Shown in pieces: positions 5,920 through 11,875 of a stretch of 20,370 nucleotides of DNA; the stretch's first letter is position 1; each line of letters opens with the position of its first letter. The stretch is from a virus: positions 1-20,370 of IMG/VR virus record IMGVR_UViG_3300046007_009406; one strand, 5' to 3'. Under the pieces are notes generated by a model that had not been told where the DNA came from, did no database searches, and worked only from the letters and a program-made list of their open reading frames with translations. The translations under genes and the position numbers were made by a program.

Positions 5920-8741
5920 TGCCCAACGACATCCGCGCTACCTCAATATGCTCCTTAGGCGTCATCGTTGACAACGCCAATATCGATGACAGCTACATCA
6001 ACGGCGGCGCGGGGCTGATCAAGACCACGGGTTCAGTGACGATCGATGGCTTGATTACACCAGCGGTCGGCACGCTAGTCACGTTCAGCTACACCAAGGG
6101 CGGCGTGACGCGGCAGATCCCCCGGGCGCTGCGGGTGTTGTCCAGCAACGCGGATCCGGCCACACGAAGGACCGCTGTTGAACTGGGCTGCCAGCTGACG
6201 TATCTGGATGATCTGCGGGAACGGATCAACTGGCAGGCACTGGATGATTCGAGCAACACACTGACTGCCGACGATGCCACGATCATTACCATCCCGATCC
6301 GGGCGCAAGGCGTTGCACAGAAGTGCTTAGAGGAGTTGGGCCTGACGGCGGCAAGCTTCAGCCTGACCAACGCTTTCAGCATCGCGCAGTTCGATCTGTC
6401 CCCCGGCTACGTGCAGGTGCTGAGCGATCTACTGGCGTCAGAATCTTTGATCGGCTACCTCAACACGTCGGAGGTCCTACAAGTCATCTCGCTGCAGCAG
6501 GAAGGCGGCACGGGTCCAGTGTTTGATCTCAACCAGCTAATAGGCTCAAGCAAGATTGGCTCCGGTAGGTTGCCAGCCGAAACCGTAATCGCCAGATACA
6601 GCAGCTTAAAGCTGAAGCAGCCAAAGCAAACCGCACCCGAGGAATGGCGCGAAAAAAACAATGCGGTTACATACACAATACAAATACCTTACACGTTAAA
6701 GGATACAGGAGAAAGCCGCATCGAAACCTACAACATTCTGGAGTCAACAAAAATAGAGACTGAATATCAGAACTATTCAACCACAAAAGGGCTACTACGG
6801 CTCCCGTTTCGCCGCAAGACAACATTTACAAGCGGAGCAGCGGCTCACGCCGGCAACGTCTTTAGCGAATACCTTTCGAATAATTTAAGCCCTGGAAACT
6901 CACAAGTAACCAAAATAACTATAGAGACATACCAGTATGACGACGAAGGAAACGAAACAATTTACCAGCGGGATGTTAGCGGTTCCCTAGGTTTCGCCCT
7001 TGGTTCTATCTCTGTGCCAATCGTGTTTGAGAACGACTACGTGTCACTGGATTTTACAACGCGTCTTGACCTTGAACGCGAAGTAATCGAAAGGGCGACA
7101 ATCAAGAACACGCAACAGGTAACAACATGGACTTACGTTCCATGGTTCTCTACTGTTGCCGGCCAACAGGCAATAGCATCTAGCAGTAATGCCCTGCAGA
7201 GCGCTGCCGCTGTTGTTTCTTACCTCGGGGGAATTATTAGCGCTGGATTGCGACTCAGTGACTACAGGGTAGAAACAACCGAAGTGCCTGAGCCCCTAGG
7301 TGTTCCATCGGTGGCAGATCAGAACACGGCTGCGGCGGCCAAGGGCGGCGATGCTGCTAACGGCTGGCGCACAGCCTCGGAGGCCAAGGTTGTGCTGGCC
7401 ATGGGCTCTGCAGTAGCGGAACGACGGGCCGAGTTCACGCCTCCCTACGTGCCAGATGACATATTCGCAAAGGTGAGTGGCGTTTATATTTCTACTCCAA
7501 GCGATGCGGATAGTAAGGCATTGAACTATGCCAAGGTGCAAAACCGGCTGGATCACGCCAACCGCAACGGCATGAACGTCCAGATGCTGCCGGAGCAGAT
7601 GCCAGACGCCCCATTTAGCCCCATCATCCTCCGATCTGGCGGGGTGTCTGCCCTTTACCGCACCAACGGCGCGGCTTGGACGATCGGCCCTGCCGGGGTT
7701 GTGGCATCCACTGACGCGCTGTTCTGGGGCGCTGTGGGCGGTTCTGGCCCTCGGTGGTTCCCCGTTGCACCGGGGATCACCACGCTGCCAGCGGCCCCGC
7801 CAGTGGTGGGCGGACAGATGACCGTAGGGCAGGTGGTGCCCGTGGCCACAGAGGCATATGAGATAACGCTGAGAACGCGGATCAGGATCAGCGTCCAGGC
7901 ATTCGACTACCTGCTGAGCGAAACGATCACCGTGCCGCCGCTCGTGACTCGGCTGAGGCTGGCCGCGTCAGAGGTGGAGCCGGAGGCTGTGGCGCTGCGG
8001 GTTCGGTCGCTGCTGTCAGTGTCCGAGGTGGCGCCGGAGGTGATAAATCTCAGGATTAGAACTAGGATCACTGTTGGAGGGGCTAATCCAATTAACGGCC
8101 TTTCGCCTATATTCTTCTACGATTTTAGTGACTCAGCAACGCTGACGACATCAGGAACCGAGATCACGGGGATCGCCGATCAAGGCTCGTTGGGCTGGAA
8201 TCTGACCAAGGTCGGCACGGGTCCATCCCTGGCGGGCTGGGGCAACGGCAAAAACTGCGCCAACTGGGGGAGTTCGGGTCACGACAACGCTTTGCGATAC
8301 GTGCACACTGGATCATCTCAAAACGTTGCGCAGATATTTATTGTGCTTGATGCTAATTTTGGATCAACATTTACAACTTACAACGGTTTGATCAGTAATA
8401 TCGTTGATGATACCCTGGATTTTGGTGTAACAGCAAGAACAAATACTGCATCATTTGACAGCGCAACAAACTGGTTTGATTACGCTTCGCTGAATGGCGG
8501 ATCAACGAACCAAATCACAGCGGTTTTGCCAACAATAAATAACCGCTGCGTTCTGATGGTGCGCAATGCAAACAGTAGCGCTTCCGTGCTTGATGATGGC
8601 ATTCAGCTTGGAAACGATCGAAACAACCCCGGCAGGGGATGGGGTGGCCTGATGGGCCTGGTTGTTGGGTTTAGCTCGGTTCTCAACTCGACCGATGAAG
8701 CCAGCCTTGTCAGCTATCTGACAACAGAATGGAACGTTTGA
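5919..8741 (+). CDS. Tail hub/tip protein with C-terminal lectin-like domain
   Basis: The protein has 940 residues, coupled to the previous gene by TGATG. Position two genes after the tape measure fits the baseplate hub or tail-associated protein. Residues 1 to about 430 would form the hub (DPATRRTAVELGCQLTYLDD, AQKCLEELGLTAASF). Residues about 645-715 hold three Arg-rich beta repeats (YEITLRTRIRISV, TRLRLAASEVEPE, INLRIRTRITV). From about 725 to the end (GLSPIFFYDFSDSATLTT, GLMGLVVGFSSVLN, YLTTEWNV) it has the layout of a concanavalin/LamG jelly-roll, suggesting glycan binding at the host surface. Bases about 6540-7290 are A/T-richer (24 of 60 G+C at 6661-6720) than the surroundings, suggesting a swapped segment. 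Confidence 0.6.
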   Translation: MPNDIRATSICSLGVIVDNANIDDSYINGGAGLIKTTGSVTIDGLITPAVGTLVTFSYTKGGVTRQIPRALRVLSSNADPATRRTAVELGCQLTYLDDLRERINWQALDDSSNTLTADDATIITIPIRAQGVAQKCLEELGLTAASFSLTNAFSIAQFDLSPGYVQVLSDLLASESLIGYLNTSEVLQVISLQQEGGTGPVFDLNQLIGSSKIGSGRLPAETVIARYSSLKLKQPKQTAPEEWREKNNAVTYTIQIPYTLKDTGESRIETYNILESTKIETEYQNYSTTKGLLRLPFRRKTTFTSGAAAHAGNVFSEYLSNNLSPGNSQVTKITIETYQYDDEGNETIYQRDVSGSLGFALGSISVPIVFENDYVSLDFTTRLDLEREVIERATIKNTQQVTTWTYVPWFSTVAGQQAIASSSNALQSAAAVVSYLGGIISAGLRLSDYRVETTEVPEPLGVPSVADQNTAAAAKGGDAANGWRTASEAKVVLAMGSAVAERRAEFTPPYVPDDIFAKVSGVYISTPSDADSKALNYAKVQNRLDHANRNGMNVQMLPEQMPDAPFSPIILRSGGVSALYRTNGAAWTIGPAGVVASTDALFWGAVGGSGPRWFPVAPGITTLPAAPPVVGGQMTVGQVVPVATEAYEITLRTRIRISVQAFDYLLSETITVPPLVTRLRLAASEVEPEAVALRVRSLLSVSEVAPEVINLRIRTRITVGGANPINGLSPIFFYDFSDSATLTTSGTEITGIADQGSLGWNLTKVGTGPSLAGWGNGKNCANWGSSGHDNALRYVHTGSSQNVAQIFIVLDANFGSTFTTYNGLISNIVDDTLDFGVTARTNTASFDSATNWFDYASLNGGSTNQITAVLPTINNRCVLMVRNANSSASVLDDGIQLGNDRNNPGRGWGGLMGLVVGFSSVLNSTDEASLVSYLTTEWNV

Positions 8742-8769
8742 GGCAAACTAGGAGACAGCAAGCGTAATC

Positions 8770-9174
8770 ATGGCACTCACCGTTCAGCAATCAACCAAGG
8801 AACTTGCGCGAGTCGCTAACCTCGCCTACGAGGGTGAAACCATCAAGGTTGCATTATGCAACGTTGGATCTACAGGCTATACAGCAGAAAGCACGGTCAC
8901 AAACTGGCTAACCACTGAGTTGTCGGGTAACGGTTACTCTCGGTTTTCGCTCTTACTACCCACGGGTGCCTATGACTCAGTTGATGCACGTTACGAAGTT
9001 CCGTTTTTTGATGCTGTGTTTACGGCAAGCGGTTCCGGTTTCACGTATGACAGGATTGTAGTTTATGTGGATGGAGCTACTTATCCTCACTCCGTAATCA
9101 CAGAGAATCCAAACATAGCGATAGTTGCAGGGCAAAGCAAAACTTATCGCATCCTGCTTTCCGTGGATGACTGA
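8770..9174 (+). CDS. Conserved-looking phage tail accessory protein, unknown function
   Basis: The protein has 134 residues. AGGAGA at 8750-8755 precedes ATG 8770 with a long 14-nt spacer. The start is MALTVQQSTKELARVANLAY, followed by VALCNVGSTGYTAESTVTNW, GNGYSRFSLLLPTGAY, a YDRIVVYVDG strand, and the end AGQSKTYRILLSVDD. The sequence is beta-rich with no signal peptide or membrane segment. It resembles small proteins I associate with tail-tip regions of cyanobacterial phage-like DNA, but I cannot name the family. It sits between the hub gene and an A/T-rich tail gene, and its stop overlaps the next start by TGATG. Confidence 0.6.
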   Translation: MALTVQQSTKELARVANLAYEGETIKVALCNVGSTGYTAESTVTNWLTTELSGNGYSRFSLLLPTGAYDSVDARYEVPFFDAVFTASGSGFTYDRIVVYVDGATYPHSVITENPNIAIVAGQSKTYRILLSVDD

Positions 9175-10094
9175 TGGCAACATTCATAAATGTTGACTAT
9201 GAAACTATCAGCTTACTGGAGCAAAACAGGCGCCAGGTTGATGCTAACCGCATCAGCTCACTTGAAGGTGTCGAGCAGAAGCGGTTAGGGGATCAGATCC
9301 AGGCCACCCGCCAAAGGCAACGGCGGCCCGTGCGCGGTCGGCTGAGGCCCGGCAGGCGCGAGGAGCTGGCGGCTACGGCTAAGCCGATCAACCTGATTGT
9401 TCTTGAGCTTTCATATAATCGGAATGATTCTATAGGGATTCCTGATTTAAGAATCTATGAATTGATGCCTTCACAACCTGGTGTTTATGATTTAACAGTT
9501 AGAAATCAAACCGGATATGGAACTGGTTGGTTGTGGACTGAATTCAGGGAAGCTTTTGCAAACGATATTACTCCTTATTCGCGAGGATACCCTTATACTA
9601 ATGGCAGTTTTCAAAATCAAGTTTTTTGGCCTGGAGATGATATAACTAATTCCGATCTCCCACAGCTTAATCTTAGTCCCGAAAAAAGATATGATTTTTT
9701 TGTAATTGATTTAACAAAAAATCTGGAACTTATAGAAAGTCCTTTTAACACAAGCACAACTTTTAATTATGAAGTCTATGTCTCACAGAGAAAATATATC
9801 CCGGTAGAATATGAGAATGTTGTCGATAAAAGTTTAGTATTAAATGTTTATCAGGTTTCCACAAGACCAGGAAATGCTTATACATATGGCCAATCATATA
9901 ATAATTTTCCAGTAAATTTACTGGATTTGCCGAAGTTTATTGCGCTTGGCTCAAAAAATAAAAAAACAATAAACATCAATACAGAAGTAGATTTTAGGCT
10001 AGTAGATGTTGCAAATCTCGCATTACCTGGCAAAAAAGTTCTAAACATAAAAATTGTCAATTCAAAGTTTAATAAAATTGAAATCCTCACATGA
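9174..10094 (+). CDS. Chimeric tail-associated protein, unknown function
   Basis: The protein has 306 residues, coupled by TGATG upstream and ATGA downstream. Residues 1 to about 75 are helical and basic (LLEQNRRQVDANRISSLEG, RQRQRRPVRGRLRPGRREE), in G/C-rich DNA: 48 of 60 bases at 9301-9360 are G or C. From about residue 76 the base composition flips (15 of 60 G+C at 9661-9720) and the protein becomes beta-rich with many Asn, Tyr and Phe residues. Motifs there include NLIVLELSYNRNDSIG, GWLWTEFREAFAND and KYIPVEYENVVDKSLV. The frame stays open throughout, so this is a fused gene rather than a broken one. The likely reading is an anchoring N-terminal part joined to an imported binding domain. 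No enzyme motif is visible. Confidence 0.6.
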   Translation: MATFINVDYETISLLEQNRRQVDANRISSLEGVEQKRLGDQIQATRQRQRRPVRGRLRPGRREELAATAKPINLIVLELSYNRNDSIGIPDLRIYELMPSQPGVYDLTVRNQTGYGTGWLWTEFREAFANDITPYSRGYPYTNGSFQNQVFWPGDDITNSDLPQLNLSPEKRYDFFVIDLTKNLELIESPFNTSTTFNYEVYVSQRKYIPVEYENVVDKSLVLNVYQVSTRPGNAYTYGQSYNNFPVNLLDLPKFIALGSKNKKTININTEVDFRLVDVANLALPGKKVLNIKIVNSKFNKIEILT

Positions 10095-10216
10095 AACCCC
10101 CAGCCAACCCAGCCGCCCTGCTCCAGCAGTCGCAACAGCAAACAAACGCCAACCGCTACCTGCATCTCAAGCAGCAGCAATACGCTAAGCTGCTGAAACA
10201 AGCCACCACCAAATGA
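10091..10216 (+). CDS. 41-residue micro-protein, Gln-rich
   Basis: A 41-codon frame starts at ATG 10091 (MKPPANPAALLQQSQQQTNA) and ends KLLKQATTK. It overlaps the previous stop by ATGA and the next start by ATGA, so it is locked into the coupled operon on both sides. That arrangement, with no gap, is the main evidence that it is real. The protein is Gln/Ala/Lys-rich, probably helical, with no membrane segment. Its function is unknown; its place directly before the chaperone-like gene suggests a small tail-assembly helper, but this is only inference. Confidence 0.6.
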   Translation: MKPPANPAALLQQSQQQTNANRYLHLKQQQYAKLLKQATTK

Positions 10217-10851
10217 CCGGCCTACCCTACATCAAGCCACCCGAGACATTCCCCCCGCGTCGGATCGGGAACAACGCGTCGGGAATCCTTGAGGTTCCCG
10301 TCCTTGGCGGGTTGGCGGTGGAAGAGATTGACACAGTGACCAAACTGCTGGATGGCTTTCCCTCCGCACAGGTGGCCGAAGCAGAGGCAGCCATTGCCAT
10401 AGCAGCTGCGGAGGGCTGCACGCCCATGGAGGCCCACCGCGTCGTTAAAGACGGTCTAAGCGGTCTGCCCCTTGATGATCCATCGGCTGAAACCATGCGA
10501 CTGCGCCACGCTGCGCGGATTCACGAAGTCCTCAGGATTTACGAGGCGGCCGGCCGGCTCAACAGGTTGTCAAGCTTGACCGCAATCATCCGCCATCGGC
10601 TGAACCGGCCAGAGTGGACCATGGCCGAAACCCTCAAGCTGCCACGGTTGCTGGGCGATGGCCTCTGGAAGCTGGTGATGGATGAGCAGGACGCCGAGGA
10701 TTTGCCAGCTGAGCCATTCACCGAGGACGACCTAAAAAAGCCGCCAGTGGGCGATGGAAGCCCGAGCGAACAGACTGGGGAGCCGTTTTCTGGCGGCTGT
10801 GCCACGCCTACCCCGGACAGTGGCACCGGGCCACCTTCGCCCGCGAGCTGA
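10213..10851 (+). CDS. Tail assembly chaperone, short (gpG-like) product
   Basis: The zero-frame product has 212 residues. It is mainly helical in the middle (VEEIDTVTKLLDGFPSAQVA, RHAARIHEVLRIYEAAGRLN, WTMAETLKLPRLLGDGLWKL), with an acidic segment (MDEQDAEDLPAEPFTEDDL). After the slippery site at 10734-10740 the sequence becomes low-complexity Pro/Ser/Gly/Thr (residues about 175-212), typical of sequence read past a frameshift site. In lambda-like phages gpG and the frameshifted gpGT bind the tape measure and recruit tail-tube subunits, then are lost from the mature tail. Such genes normally lie just before the tape measure; here it lies 5 kb after the tape-measure stop. The identification rests on the frameshift architecture, size and tail-operon context rather than on a family motif. 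Confidence 0.6.
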   Translation: MTGLPYIKPPETFPPRRIGNNASGILEVPVLGGLAVEEIDTVTKLLDGFPSAQVAEAEAAIAIAAAEGCTPMEAHRVVKDGLSGLPLDDPSAETMRLRHAARIHEVLRIYEAAGRLNRLSSLTAIIRHRLNRPEWTMAETLKLPRLLGDGLWKLVMDEQDAEDLPAEPFTEDDLKKPPVGDGSPSEQTGEPFSGGCATPTPDSGTGPPSPAS

Positions 10852-11396
10852 GGGCAACGGTCCTCCGCGCCTGGCGGGAGCTTCAGGCGATCGAGCGGGA
10901 GCAGGCTGCCAGGGCCGAGCTTCCCATCGCTCAGGTGTCGGCGATGCTAGCGAACATCAACCGAGATACGGCCAAGCAACCGCAACCCTGGCCGGTTCAG
11001 GATTTCTGCTTCTACCGCGACCGTGGCAGCACCGGCGACAGCAGCGGAATCCCGCCAGAGGCCGCAGCTGTGGCCCTGAGCCTGAAACACGAGAACCGCT
11101 GCCCCGAGATCCTGCTGGTTGCCTGGCCGGCAATCGTTGAAGCTGCCGACGACACCACCAAACCCCCGCCAGTGAGGGCGCTGCACAGCGACGACGGCGC
11201 CGTGTGGGTGCTGGCGCCACAGATGATGCAAGGCGGCTGCCGTGGTGGGCTGGTGGCCGTGCGCGGCACCGTGTCGGGGCCGGTGCTGCTGCGGGAGCTT
11301 GATCGGCCCCTGCTCACCCATCGGCTGGTGCTGCCCAGGCGGACCGGCTACGGCTGGCTGGAGGCCAGTCTGTTCCTGGCGGGTGATGCAAACTAG
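10213..11396 (+). CDS. Tail assembly chaperone, -1 frameshift fusion (gpGT-like)
   Basis: Slipping back one base at 10734-10740 joins 176 codons of the first frame to 218 codons of the next, giving about 394 residues and ending at TAG 11394-11396. I read the -1 frame from 10740 onward: it begins AASGRWKPERTDWGAVFWRL and stays open all the way. It contains FARELRATVLRAWRELQAIE, then MLANINRDTAKQPQPWPVQD just before FCFY. That string resembles the short basic segments ending in 'xDF' found in gpT-type tails. A further domain of about 120 residues follows (HENRCPEILLVAWPAIVEAA, RLVLPRRTGYGWLEASLFLA). The only independent start I find for this frame is a GTG at 10935, without a good ribosome-binding site, which favours expression by frameshifting. 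Confidence 0.65.
10723..10763 (+). promoter_or_regulatory. Programmed -1 ribosomal frameshift signal
   Basis: The slippery heptamer A_AAA_AAG occupies 10734-10740 in the correct phase (codons CTA AAA AAG), the same heptamer as in E. coli dnaX. An SD-like GAGGA lies at 10723-10727, 6 nt upstream. Downstream, GGGC 10749-10752 pairs with GCCC 10760-10763 around a 7-base loop, 8 nt after the slip site. A longer pairing, CCGCCAG 10741-10747 with CTGGCGG 10790-10796, could enclose it. All three parts of a bacterial -1 frameshift cassette are therefore present. Confidence 0.75.
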
Positions 11397-11399
11397 ACC

Positions 11400-11873
11400 A
11401 TGAACATCCGCACCCTACGGACATCGCTTGAGGCAACCCTGGCCAGCCAGCTGGGGACCTACACCTATGCCAATGGGGCAACCACTCCGGCGATTGCGGC
11501 GCGTGCCTGGGGTGAAGCGCTGCCGCCGCGTACCACGGTCAGTGGGATGGAGTGCCTGATCATAAGAAATCCTGAGCTAGATCCAATCGTTAAGCAATAT
11601 CGAGATGAAGTGGCGTTTCAGAAGTGGACTATATTTCTGGTTGATTGGGGCGGCTCCGTTGACTTGCACGATGCCGCTTCTCGCCTGCTCTGGGCCTACC
11701 CTGGCAGCGAAACCTCAGTAGTGCAGGCACCGCAAAGCGTTGGGCCTAAAGCGTGGATGCGGGTTGAGTTGACCACATCGCCCGACTTCTCGCTTGAGAC
11801 TGGCGGACTGCTGCTTGAAGACGGCGGCTATCTGCTGCTTGAAGACGGCGGCAAGCTGTTACTGGAGGTGTAA
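11400..11873 (+). CDS. Tail-associated protein with C-terminal LLLEDGG repeats
   Basis: The protein has 157 residues, starting 3 nt after the frameshift gene stops. Residues 1-130 form a compact mixed alpha/beta unit (MNIRTLRTSLEATLASQLGT, RAWGEALPPRT, FQKWTIFLVDWGGSVDLHDA, SRLLWAYPGSET, WMRVELTTSPDF). Size and layout resemble tail-terminator or minor tail proteins, but this is a weak resemblance. Residues 132-157 are three short repeats (ETGGLLLEDGGYLLLEDGGK), a tail motif common in phage structural proteins that probably forms beta strands at an interface. Its last codons contain GGAGGTG, which serves as ribosome-binding site for the fibre gene 2 nt downstream, so the two genes are expressed together. 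Confidence 0.5.
   Translation: MNIRTLRTSLEATLASQLGTYTYANGATTPAIAARAWGEALPPRTTVSGMECLIIRNPELDPIVKQYRDEVAFQKWTIFLVDWGGSVDLHDAASRLLWAYPGSETSVVQAPQSVGPKAWMRVELTTSPDFSLETGGLLLEDGGYLLLEDGGKLLLEV
11808..11852 (+). repeat. 21-bp tandem repeat encoding LLLEDGG
   Basis: The 21-base unit beginning CTGCTGCTTGAAGACGGCGG is identical at 11808-11828 and 11832-11852, set 24 nt apart, so it adds eight residues per unit. A third, diverged unit precedes it (ETGG) and a fourth follows (LLLEV). Such perfect short repeats allow unit number to change by slippage. Confidence 0.85.
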
Positions 11874-11875
11874 CG

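Noticed and set aside
10754-11140. Third frame across the chaperone region (128 codons)
   Set aside because: Arg/Gly/Pro-rich shadow. The zero frame and the -1 frame together account for the coding signal.
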